Origin: Paraburkholderia sp. SG-MS1
GTDB taxonomy: Bacteria > Pseudomonadota > Gammaproteobacteria > Burkholderiales > Burkholderiaceae
Assembly: GCF_012275575.1 (NCBI RefSeq)
Contig: NZ_NPIH01000054.1
Coordinates: forward strand, 1-58,925
Direction of reading: 5' to 3'
DNA length: 58,925 bases
Positions 8,727 to 15,792 of this stretch are shown piece by piece. A program made the position numbers and the translations under genes. The notes beneath the pieces are model-generated. The model saw nothing but the letters and a program-made list of their open reading frames with translations. It ran no database searches and was not told where the DNA came from. Numbering within the stretch: position 1 is the first letter of the stretch; the number at the start of each line of letters is the position of its first letter.

Positions 8727-9467
8727 TCAGTCGAGCGCCATTTCTTGCGCATTGCCGCTTCCGCTCTCTGCAATCAACGGATAAATCACGCCCGCGATCA
8801 CAGCGCCGAGGATTGGCGCGACCCAGAACATCCACAACTGGTCGACCGCTGCGCCGCCGACGAACAGCGCCGGGCCGGTGGAGCGCGCCGGATTGACCGA
8901 CGTGTTGGTCACCGGAATCGAAATCAGGTGAATCAGCGTCAGGCACAGACCGATGGCGATCGGCGCGAAGCCGGCCGGCGCGCGCTTGTCGGTTGCGCCG
9001 AGAATCACGAACAGGAAGAAGCCGGTCATCACCACTTCGCAGATGAACGCTGCAGCGAGCGAATAGTGCCCCGGCGAACGCTCGCCATAGCCGTTACTGG
9101 CGAAACCGCTGGCGGCGAGGTCGAAGCCCGGCTTGCCGGAGGCAATCAGCGACAGCACCAGCGCACCCAGAATCGCACCGATCACCTGCGCGGCGATGTA
9201 TGGTACCAGGTCGCGAGCCGGAAAGCGGCCGGCGACGGTCAGCCCGACGCTCACGGCCGGATTCAGGTGGCAGCCGGAAATATGACCGATCGCAAAAGCC
9301 ATGGTCAGCACGGTCAAGCCGAAGGCGAGCGACACGCCCACGAAACCGATGCCCAGGCCATGAACCGGGCCGGCGAAGTTTGCGGCGAGGACCGCGCTGC
9401 CGCAGCCCCCGAGCACGAGCCAGAAAGTGCCGAACAGCTCCGCGACAACGCGCTTTGACAACTCCAT
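8727..9467 (-). CDS. aqpZ: Aquaporin Z
   Basis: A water channel of the MIP family in the inner membrane, 246 residues. The two half-helix signatures are intact: [16 protein letters not shown] and [15 protein letters not shown]. The Arg after the second NPA is the selectivity filter, the pore-lining His is probably in [10 protein letters not shown], and the N-terminus ([21 protein letters not shown]) is typical of AqpZ. Six transmembrane helices can be traced. The ATG was chosen by homology to the AqpZ N-terminus and a weak AGGAT site; a longer frame would add 28 residues. It is monocistronic, on the minus strand, divergent from the H-NS-like gene. Confidence 0.95.
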   Translation of the reverse strand: MELSKRVVAELFGTFWLVLGGCGSAVLAANFAGPVHGLGIGFVGVSLAFGLTVLTMAFAIGHISGCHLNPAVSVGLTVAGRFPARDLVPYIAAQVIGAILGALVLSLIASGKPGFDLAASGFASNGYGERSPGHYSLAAAFICEVVMTGFFLFVILGATDKRAPAGFAPIAIGLCLTLIHLISIPVTNTSVNPARSTGPALFVGGAAVDQLWMFWVAPILGAVIAGVIYPLIAESGSGNAQEMALD

Positions 9468-9758
9468 GATTGGTAATCCTAAAAAGATTGATGCTTCCGG
9501 AGCACACATGGCTGATTGCGGTGCATGCCTTGACCGCGCAATTCTAGGCAAAGACCGCCAAACCGGGTGTCAAGAATTGTCAATGCCGAGCGGCTGCTTT
9601 ACCGATTATTGGTCGATAAAGATCCCTGTTTTTATCATTCGCCAATGGTTAATAATTATCAGAGGAAAACTTGCTAAATCGGTATTATTGGCCATTGCGA
9701 ATTTTTATAATTACAGTTAGTCTGCCGTCGAATCAGTTCTAAAAAAGGGGAGAACCGA
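9468..9758. promoter_or_regulatory. AT-rich divergent promoter region of aqpZ and the H-NS-like gene
   Basis: The stretch from about 9600 to 9720 is markedly AT-rich for this genome. A TATAAT at 9706-9711 lies 48 nt before the H-NS-like start and is the best -10 box; no good -35 at 17 nt is evident. AT richness in front of an H-NS-family gene fits autoregulation, which is inference. Confidence 0.5.
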
Positions 9759-10061
9759 ATGTCTCAATATGCAGACCTCAAGGCGCAGATCGCGAAATTG
9801 CAGGCACAAGCAGAAGAAGCGCGGCGTACTGAAATTGACAATGTGGTCGCCGACATCCGCCAAAAGATCGCTGAATACGGTCTAACCGCACAGGACCTCG
9901 GCTTTGCCGCTGCCGCCAAGCGCGGACGCCCGCCCAAGAAGGCGCCGCTGCCGGCGAAATACCAGGATCCGAAATCGGGCAACACGTGGAGTGGCCGAGG
10001 CAAACCGCCCAAATGGATCGTCGGCAAGAATCGCGAGCGCTTTTTGATTGGCGCGGTTTGA
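9759..10061 (+). CDS. H-NS family nucleoid protein
   Basis: A 100-residue H-NS-like DNA-binding protein of the short beta-proteobacterial type. Residues 1-45 form a helical oligomerisation domain (MSQYADLKAQIAKLQAQAEE). A basic linker follows (AKRGRPPKKAPLP), then the C-terminal AT-hook-like domain with YQDPKSGNTWSGRGKPPKWI. Such proteins bind AT-rich, often horizontally acquired DNA and silence it. GGGGAG lies 8 nt before the ATG. A strong terminator follows. Confidence 0.92.
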   Translation: MSQYADLKAQIAKLQAQAEEARRTEIDNVVADIRQKIAEYGLTAQDLGFAAAAKRGRPPKKAPLPAKYQDPKSGNTWSGRGKPPKWIVGKNRERFLIGAV

Positions 10062-10165
10062 GTCGCGCTGCGGCGAGACCGAAAGCCAATTGAAGGTCGA
10101 TCGGCGCTCCGGTTTATTTGACCGAAGCTAATTTGGGATGGAAGCGCATCCATTTCCGGCAATAA

Positions 10166-10190
10166 AAAAGCCGCCCTTGGGGCGGCTTTT
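10166..10190. terminator. Bidirectional intrinsic terminator
   Basis: AAAAGCCGCCC pairs with GGGCGGCTTTT around a TTG loop, with T runs on both strands. It lies between the H-NS-like gene (plus) and the glycosyltransferase gene (minus) and can end both. Confidence 0.9.
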
Positions 10191-10373
10191 CTGTGGAGGA
10201 AGCGGGATAACTCCGAATTCCTCGTGTGCGCAAACGATTCACGGGCCAGACTTGCCTGCTATTGACCTGCAAATCGGAAAGCGCGGCAAAGCGATGCACG
10301 CAAACAGGTAAGTGACCCACTCAACTGTCGAAGCAGCGGAACGCGAAAGCGCATCAGCTGTTTCAACCACAGG

Positions 10374-11438
10374 TTAGCCTACGGCAACCTGACGCAATAC
10401 CGGGCGGCGCGTTGCATCGATCAGTGCCGAATAGCCATCGACATAGTTCTGCGCCATCGTTTTCGAACTGAAGCGGCGTTCGAACTGCGCGCGAATTTCG
10501 GTGCGCGACAATTCATCGAGACGCTGCAGGGCGGCTACCGCCCCTTGCACGTCCTCAACGATGTAGCCCGTCACACCGTGATCGATCACTTCCGGCACTG
10601 AACCGCGATTGAACGCGATTACCGGCGTGCCGCATGCCATCGATTCGATCATGACAAGACCGAACGGCTCCGACCAGTCGATCGGGAACAGCAGCGCCTT
10701 GGCGCCCGAGAGAAACTCCGGCTTCTGCGCTTCGTTGATCTCGCCTACGAACTCCACGTGCGCCATCGACAGCAACGGCTCGATTTCACGCTTGAAGTAT
10801 TCCTGATCGACCTTGTCCACCTTGGCGGCGATCTTCAGCGGCAAACCGCTCTGTGCAGCGATCTTGATAGCTGTATCGACGCGCTTTTCCGGGCAGATAC
10901 GGCCGAGGAATGCGAGGTATTCCGGCTTCTTGTGCGCTTGTGGCGTCAGCAGTTGCGCCGGCAGGCCGTGATAGATCGTGTTGAGCCAATTGGCCTGCGG
11001 CAGCGGCAAACGCTGCGAATCGGAAATCGATACCACTGGCACATTGGAAAACGCGTCGAACACCGGCTGCAATTCCGGCAGATCGAGACGGCCGTGCAGC
11101 GTGGTCACGAATGGCGTATCCATTGTGGTGAAGAGCGGAAACGGCATGTAGTCGAGGTGAAAGTGCAGCACGTCGAATTCATGCGCGACCTTGCGCACCT
11201 TTTCCATCATCAGGACGTGCGGCGCCAGCGCGTCGCGGATCGTCGGATCGAGGCGCAGCGCACGCGGCCAGCATGCGTCGAGATTCGCGGACGTGACCGA
11301 GTCGCCACTCGCAAACAGCGTGACGTCGTGGCCGAGGTCGACCAGGGCTTCGGTCAGATACGACACGACACGTTCGGTGCCGCCATAGAGTTTCGGCGGG
11401 ACAGCTTCATACAGCGGCGCAATTTGTGCGATTCGCAT
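10374..11438 (-). CDS. Glycosyltransferase family 4 protein
   Basis: A 354-residue GT-B fold glycosyltransferase. The N-terminal acceptor domain starts RIAQIAPLYEAVPPKLYGG with the conserved Gly-Gly near residue 20. The C-terminal donor domain has the retaining GT4 signature EPFGLVMIESMACGTPVIAF followed by GSVPEVIDHG, which carries the E-x7-E pair. AEYLAFLGRICPEKRVD-like text marks the start of the nucleotide-sugar domain. The sugar and acceptor are not known; such genes often act on exopolysaccharide or small-molecule glycosides. The ATG has AGGAGA 6 nt upstream. It stands alone, divergent from flhDC. Confidence 0.9.
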   Translation of the reverse strand: MRIAQIAPLYEAVPPKLYGGTERVVSYLTEALVDLGHDVTLFASGDSVTSANLDACWPRALRLDPTIRDALAPHVLMMEKVRKVAHEFDVLHFHLDYMPFPLFTTMDTPFVTTLHGRLDLPELQPVFDAFSNVPVVSISDSQRLPLPQANWLNTIYHGLPAQLLTPQAHKKPEYLAFLGRICPEKRVDTAIKIAAQSGLPLKIAAKVDKVDQEYFKREIEPLLSMAHVEFVGEINEAQKPEFLSGAKALLFPIDWSEPFGLVMIESMACGTPVIAFNRGSVPEVIDHGVTGYIVEDVQGAVAALQRLDELSRTEIRAQFERRFSSKTMAQNYVDGYSALIDATRRPVLRQVAVG

Positions 11439-11671
11439 GCGGTTTCTCCTATTCACAACGGCTTCGCACAGCGGCGCTCGAGTAGCGCGAGGAGCGAATG
11501 CCAGACGGACGGTGGGCGCGGTATGCCGCCGCCCGGGGGTGCTCCGAACCTGCATCGGGTAATCCCTTAGCGTTCATTATCGGGATCGGCCGCGCTAATT
11601 CGAGTCATTTTTCAAACGCTTAATGTTGTTACAGCGCGAAACATCGCGCGTTACAGCACATCTGGAAGGTT

Positions 11672-11688
11672 GTCCCGATAATCGGGAC
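11672..11688. promoter_or_regulatory. 17-bp palindrome, candidate operator
   Basis: GTCCCGAT-A-ATCGGGAC is a perfect palindrome with a 1-nt centre. A related half-site ATTATCGGGAT lies at 11577-11587, closer to the glycosyltransferase gene. Candidate protein-binding site; regulator unknown. Confidence 0.5.
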
Positions 11689-11967
11689 GGGTGATCCGGC
11701 CCGCATAGGAGAGCGCCGGCAGGTGACAGAGGCGACAGCAATTCGCGGGCCCGAGCGGTGATAACGATGACAACAAGCCGCTACCCGAGTCACATTGCAT
11801 AGCAGTGAAAACGTCATATAATTGTTGTCCACCACTGCAAGTGCGGAATATGAACCGACACGAACTCACCGGTTAGGTCAGTCCGCTTTCAGCAAAAGAT
11901 TCAAGACGCATCACGCAGCCCAAGCTGGGCGCCACCTCGCTTCATCCAATTCCCCGCGCAGCCGTCC

Positions 11968-11988
11968 GTGTAGGAAAAACTCCTACAC
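11968..11988. promoter_or_regulatory. Inverted repeat GTGTAGGA-N5-TCCTACAC upstream of flhD
   Basis: A perfect 8-bp inverted repeat with a 5-nt AAAAC spacer, 176 nt upstream of flhD. The half-site resembles those of NarL/LuxR-type response regulators; RcsB, whose consensus has TAAGA and TCCTA halves, represses flhDC in enterics. The regulator here is unknown. Confidence 0.5.
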
Positions 11989-11991
11989 CAA

Positions 11992-12009
11992 TGACGGATT
12001 AATCCGTCA
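11992..12009. promoter_or_regulatory. 18-bp perfect palindrome upstream of flhD
   Basis: TGACGGATTAATCCGTCA is fully self-complementary and lies 3 nt after the preceding inverted repeat, on nearly the next helical turn. There is no T tract, and it lies in a leader or promoter rather than after a gene, so an operator is more likely than a terminator. Confidence 0.55.
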
Positions 12010-12164
12010 AGCAGGCAGGGTGTCTCTCCGATTTTCGTTCGCCCCCCCTTTCGAGACAATGGCCGCAACACTAGGAGCGAGCCAATTCGTGCGGTTCAAG
12101 CGCGCGCGTTCGAGCAAACGTTTCCGTAAACGGCCTGACCAGCCAGATATACCCCGGGGGAATC

Positions 12165-12485
12165 ATGAGCGCGACAAGCGATATGCTCAATGAGATCAGA
12201 GAAGTCAACCTGTCTTATCTCCTGCTTGCGCAGCGGCTGCTGCGCGAGGACAAGCCTATGGGCATGTTCCGCATGGGGATTTCGGACCAGCTAGCCGATG
12301 TGCTTGCCAATCTGTCGTTGGCGCAGACCGTCAAGCTTGCGGCGTCCAATCAGGTGTTGTGCCGTTTCCGTTTCGACGACCATGCCGTGCTGTCCGCGCT
12401 CGCGGACAAAGGCAAATCGAGCGCCGTGGCCCAGGCGCATTCCGCGATCCTGATGGCAAGCCAGCCGGTCGAGCAGCTCGGCTGA
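12165..12485 (+). CDS. flhD: Flagellar master regulator subunit FlhD
   Basis: FlhD with FlhC forms the FlhD4C2 activator that switches on class II flagellar promoters with sigma-70. The 106-residue product has the FlhD pattern: EIREVNLSYLLLAQRLLREDK near residue 10, then MGISDQLADVLANLSLAQTVKLAASNQVLCRFRF. The Cys in VLCRFRF corresponds to the inter-subunit Cys65 region of E. coli FlhD. The ATG follows a GGGGGA site. flhC follows after 51 nt. A large palindrome-rich regulatory region lies upstream. Likely targets in this window are the flhB, flhF and flgB promoters. Confidence 0.95.
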   Translation: MSATSDMLNEIREVNLSYLLLAQRLLREDKPMGMFRMGISDQLADVLANLSLAQTVKLAASNQVLCRFRFDDHAVLSALADKGKSSAVAQAHSAILMASQPVEQLG

Positions 12486-12536
12486 TGGCGATCCGTTTCT
12501 CACATAGAGCGACTGGGCGAGGGGAATGGCACGCGG

Positions 12537-13097
12537 ATGACCACTAAAAGCGTCGTACTCGAAGTCAGGGAAATCACCCTGGCCATCGAACTGATTGAAC
12601 TTGGCGCGCGTTTGCAATTGCTGGAGGCTGAAACCAGTCTGTCGCGCGACCGGCTCATCAAGCTGTACAAGGAACTGAAAGGGGTGTCGCCGCCCAAGGG
12701 CATGCTGCCGTTTTCGACCGACTGGTTCATGACCTGGCAGCCCAACTTTCACTCGTCGCTGTTCTACAACATTTACCGTTTCATGGCAGGGCACGGCGGC
12801 TGCCAGACGATCCAGTCGATCGTGAAGAGCTACCGGCTCTATCTGGAACACGTCCAGCTGCACGACGATGAGCCTGTGCTCAGCCTCACGCGTGCGTGGA
12901 CGCTGGTGCGCTTCTTCGACTCCGGCATGCTGCAGATGACCACCTGCTGCCGGTGCGGCGGACATTTTGTCGCGCATGCGCACGATCCGCAGCATGCCTT
13001 CGTGTGCGGGCTCTGTCAGCCGCCGTCGCGCGCAGGTAAGACCAAGAAATTCGCCGACGCCCGGGCCCGCGAAAGTCTCGCCGCTGTCGAGGCTTGA
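12537..13097 (+). CDS. flhC: Flagellar master regulator subunit FlhC
   Basis: The DNA-contacting partner of FlhD, 186 residues. The central segment PPKGMLPFSTDWFMTWQPN is the FlhC signature, and the C-terminal four-Cys zinc site is intact: TTCCRCGGHFV and HAFVCGLCQPP. The C-terminal tail after the zinc site is basic. AGGGGA lies about 12 nt before the ATG, rather far, so coupling to flhD translation is possible. A short CCCAGC/GCTGGG hairpin just after the stop is the only terminator-like element before motA. Confidence 0.96.
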   Translation: MTTKSVVLEVREITLAIELIELGARLQLLEAETSLSRDRLIKLYKELKGVSPPKGMLPFSTDWFMTWQPNFHSSLFYNIYRFMAGHGGCQTIQSIVKSYRLYLEHVQLHDDEPVLSLTRAWTLVRFFDSGMLQMTTCCRCGGHFVAHAHDPQHAFVCGLCQPPSRAGKTKKFADARARESLAAVEA

Positions 13098-13278
13098 GCC
13101 CAGCGGGCTGGGTTGGGCGCCTCGCATGTCGCCGGCAGCCCCGTCCGGCGGGCCTCACGGTCCGTCGGCAGGGCTGCCGGGCGGCCTCATTCCGCTATTA
13201 CGCCGTACGCCGCGCGCGCTGGCCGCGCCGGTTGAGCAGCCCTCTGGTTTACACCGCAGCGGCCAGCCGCTTTTCCGT

Positions 13279-13305
13279 CAAAGTTTTCTGCTCCGTTGCC
13301 GTAAA
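13279..13305 (+). promoter_or_regulatory. Sigma-28 (FliA) promoter for motA
   Basis: CAAAGTTT, 11 nt, GCCGTAAA matches the sigma-28 consensus TAAAGTTT-N11-GCCGATAA closely. It lies 45 nt before the motA start and should drive the motor and chemotaxis operon as a class III unit. The same pattern recurs at flgM, ycgR and flgK. Confidence 0.8.
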
Positions 13306-13350
13306 CCAGATTAACGACGGTCACCGTCGCTTCTTTGTGAGGGCTCGGCA

Positions 13351-14211
13351 GTGCTGATTTTCGTGGGAACACTCGTGACGCTTTTGTCCGTTTTCGGCGG
13401 TTACGCGCTGGAAGGCGGTCATCTCGGCGCGCTGCTGCAGCCCGTTGAAGTGCTGATGATCGTCGGCGCCGGTCTCGGCGCATTCATTCTCGGCAACGGA
13501 ATGAAGACCATCAAGGCGACGGTGCGCGTCATCCCGACCCTCTTCAAGGGCGCGAAGTACAACAAGGACGTCTACATGGAGCTGATGGCGCTCCTCTACG
13601 TTCTGCTGGCGAAGGCGCGCAAGGAAGGCACGTTGACGCTGGAAGCCGACATCGATGATCCGACCAAGAGTCCGATCTTCACGCAGTACCCAAAGATTCT
13701 CGCCGACAAGCACATCATCGAGTTCCTGACCGACTACCTGCGGCTGATGGTGGGCGGCAACATGAACGCGTTCGAGATCGAAAGCCTGATGGACGAGGAG
13801 ATCGAAACGCACCACCAGGAAGGCGAGGCGCCCGCGCATGCGCTGAACAAGGTCGGCGACGCGATGCCGGCGTTCGGGATCGTCGCCGCGGTGATGGGCG
13901 TGGTGCACACCATGGCCTCGGCCGACAAGCCGCCCGCGGTGCTCGGCGAGATGATCGCGCAGGCGCTGGTCGGCACCTTCCTCGGCATTCTGCTTTCGTA
14001 CGGCTTGATCGGACCGCTCGCGAGCGTCGCCGAACAGCGCGTGACCGAGTCGACCAAGATGTTCCAGTGCATCAAGGTGACGATCCTGGCGAGCCTGAAC
14101 GGCTACGCGCCGGCGATCGCCGTCGAGTTTGGCCGCAAGGTGCTCTTCTCGACCGAGCGCCCGTCGTTCGCCGAGCTCGAAGAGCACGTGCGCCGCGTCA
14201 AGGCGAAGTAA
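13351..14211 (+). CDS. motA: Flagellar motor stator protein MotA
   Basis: The proton-channel stator subunit in the inner membrane that pushes on FliG. The 286-residue protein has four transmembrane segments and a large cytoplasmic loop. The two charged residues that contact FliG are at the E. coli positions, Arg90 and Glu98 (AKARKEGTLTLEAD). The proline-bearing segments AMPAFGIVAAVMGVVHTM and the GTFLGILLSYGL helix are conserved. The GTG start gives the standard N-terminus LIFVGTLVTLLSVFGGY. First gene of the motor/chemotaxis operon; motB follows after 21 nt. Confidence 0.97.
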   Translation: MLIFVGTLVTLLSVFGGYALEGGHLGALLQPVEVLMIVGAGLGAFILGNGMKTIKATVRVIPTLFKGAKYNKDVYMELMALLYVLLAKARKEGTLTLEADIDDPTKSPIFTQYPKILADKHIIEFLTDYLRLMVGGNMNAFEIESLMDEEIETHHQEGEAPAHALNKVGDAMPAFGIVAAVMGVVHTMASADKPPAVLGEMIAQALVGTFLGILLSYGLIGPLASVAEQRVTESTKMFQCIKVTILASLNGYAPAIAVEFGRKVLFSTERPSFAELEEHVRRVKAK

Positions 14212-14232
14212 GGGGCGCTGGGAACCGAACCG

Positions 14233-15240
14233 ATGAGCAAGGACAAAGACCGCGCCATTGTCGTCAAGCGCTCCGCGCCGAAGAAAGCCGGCCACCACGG
14301 CGGCGCGTGGAAGCTCGCGTACGCGGACTTCATGACCGCGATGATGGCGTTCTTCCTGCTGATGTGGCTGCTGAGTTCGGCGTCCACGGTGCAGTTGAAG
14401 GGCATCGCCGAATACTTCAACCAGCCGTTGAAGATCACGCTGTGGGGCGGCGACCGTAGCGCGGAAGATTCGAGCATCCTGAAAGGCGGCGGCCGCGACA
14501 TCTCGACCGACGCGCAAGGCGTGACGCGCTCCACCGACGGCTCGAGCAGCCGCGCCGAGCGCACCGTCTCGCATAGCAACGAAAACTCGATGAAGCAGTT
14601 GCAGGGCGAGCTGGAGCGTCGCGAGCAGGTCCGCCTGCACGATTTGCAGGTCAAGCTGATGGCCGCGATCGAAGCGAATCCGGTACTGCGCCAGTTCAAG
14701 CAGCAGATCCGCATCGACTCGACGCTGACTGGCTTGCGCATCGAGATCGTCGACTCGCAAAAGCGGCCGATGTTCGCGACCGCCAAAGACCAGGTGGAGC
14801 CGTACATGCGCGACATTCTGCGCGAAATCGGCCACACGCTGAACGACGTGCCGAACCGCATCATCGTGCAGGGGCACACCGACGCCGCGCAGTACGCTGG
14901 CGGCGAGAAGGGCTACAGCAACTGGGAACTGTCCGCGGACCGTGCCAATGCGTCGCGTCGCGAGCTGATCGGCGGGGGCATGGACGAAGCGAAGGTGATG
15001 CGCGTGCTCGGCCTCGCGTCGACGCAGAACCTGAACAAGGCGGACCCGATGGACCCGGAAAACCGGCGCATCAGCATCATCGTGTTGAACAGGAAGTCGG
15101 AGGATGCGTTGAATCATGACGATTCCACCACGACCACCCTGTCGGACGACGCAGCCGGCTCCAAGCCGCTGCTGCAAAAACTTGCGCAGCCGGTGACGGT
15201 TGCACCGAAGTTGCCGGCGCCAGCGCCGGCGGCCCAGTAA
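14233..15240 (+). CDS. motB: Flagellar motor stator protein MotB
   Basis: The peptidoglycan-anchored stator subunit, 335 residues. The single transmembrane helix (AYADFMTAMMAFFLLMWLLSS) carries Asp32, the proton-binding residue, at the same position as in E. coli. The plug region follows. The C-terminal OmpA-like domain (residues about 170-290) includes IIVQGHTDAAQY and ANASRRELI, the peptidoglycan-binding motif region. The last 40 residues are Ser/Thr then Ala/Pro-rich and unconserved. It is co-transcribed with motA. Confidence 0.96.
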   Translation: MSKDKDRAIVVKRSAPKKAGHHGGAWKLAYADFMTAMMAFFLLMWLLSSASTVQLKGIAEYFNQPLKITLWGGDRSAEDSSILKGGGRDISTDAQGVTRSTDGSSSRAERTVSHSNENSMKQLQGELERREQVRLHDLQVKLMAAIEANPVLRQFKQQIRIDSTLTGLRIEIVDSQKRPMFATAKDQVEPYMRDILREIGHTLNDVPNRIIVQGHTDAAQYAGGEKGYSNWELSADRANASRRELIGGGMDEAKVMRVLGLASTQNLNKADPMDPENRRISIIVLNRKSEDALNHDDSTTTTLSDDAAGSKPLLQKLAQPVTVAPKLPAPAPAAQ

Positions 15241-15325
15241 CAGACAGCGGTCGCCACACCGAAGCACGCGCCCCACTGGCGCGCACGGTGCGGCGATCCC
15301 AAGCGTTAAGTGCAGCGAGGTTTCA

Positions 15326-15703
15326 ATGATCAGGCACATCCTGGCAATCGACGATTCGGCATCGATGCGGCAAATCCTGGCCGCAACGCTGACGACAGCG
15401 GGCTACGAAGTGACGCTCGCGGCGGACGGCGACGAAGGGCTCGAAAACGCCCTCGCGATGTCATTCGATCTCGTGCTGACCGACCAGCACATGCCGGGCA
15501 AAACCGGCCTCGATCTGATCACCGCGCTGCGCGGCAACCCGGCTTACCAGGCGACGCCCATCCTCGTCCTCACGACGGAATCGGGCGAGCCGTTCAAGGC
15601 TGCGGCGCGGGCGGCGGGCGCGACCGGCTGGATCGAAAAGCCGCTCGATCCCGACCTGCTGACCGAACTGGTGGCGGCGCTGGCCGAGCCGGATCAGGCG
15701 TAA
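15326..15703 (+). CDS. CheY-like single-domain response regulator (upstream copy)
   Basis: A 125-residue receiver domain. The acidic pair is in LAIDDSAS, the phospho-acceptor Asp53 in LVLTDQHMPGKTG, the Thr in VLTTES and the Lys in IEKPLD. It differs clearly from the second CheY of the operon, being shorter, with TDQHMP in place of SDWNMP. Such an extra receiver between motB and cheA is standard in Burkholderiaceae; it may act as a phosphate sink or feed CheA, which cannot be decided here. The ATG gives the natural receiver N-terminus, with GCGAGG about 8 nt upstream; a longer frame overlaps motB. Confidence 0.9.
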   Translation: MIRHILAIDDSASMRQILAATLTTAGYEVTLAADGDEGLENALAMSFDLVLTDQHMPGKTGLDLITALRGNPAYQATPILVLTTESGEPFKAAARAAGATGWIEKPLDPDLLTELVAALAEPDQA

Positions 15704-15792
15704 GCGCGCCCCCTTAGACACGTTATAGAAAGCGCTCGGCGCGGCGGCACGGCAGCCCAAGCCCAGACAGGAACTCTCGCGGTGACCCAGGC

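Larger units (their letters stand above)
11439..12164. promoter_or_regulatory. Long regulatory region between the glycosyltransferase gene and flhD
   Basis: 726 nt with no credible gene. It contains three conspicuous perfect inverted repeats, listed separately, and a GGGGGA ribosome-binding site before flhD. ATCGGG-type half-sites recur at about 11554, 11581 and 11672-11688. No confident -35/-10 pair was assigned. A long regulated leader is expected because flhDC integrates many signals. Confidence 0.6.

Noticed and set aside
11992..12009. 18-bp palindrome read as a terminator
   Set aside because: No T tract and no gene ending nearby on either strand; operator is the simpler reading.
11822..12193. 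Possible small gene upstream of flhD (123 codons)
   Set aside because: It runs over both palindromes and into flhD, lacks a ribosome-binding site and has no recognisable motif; the region is better read as regulatory.
13321..15339. 672-codon minus-strand open frame opposite motA and motB
   Set aside because: It mirrors motA/motB codon structure in a GC-rich genome, is full of Arg/His, lacks recognisable motifs and has no ribosome-binding site.
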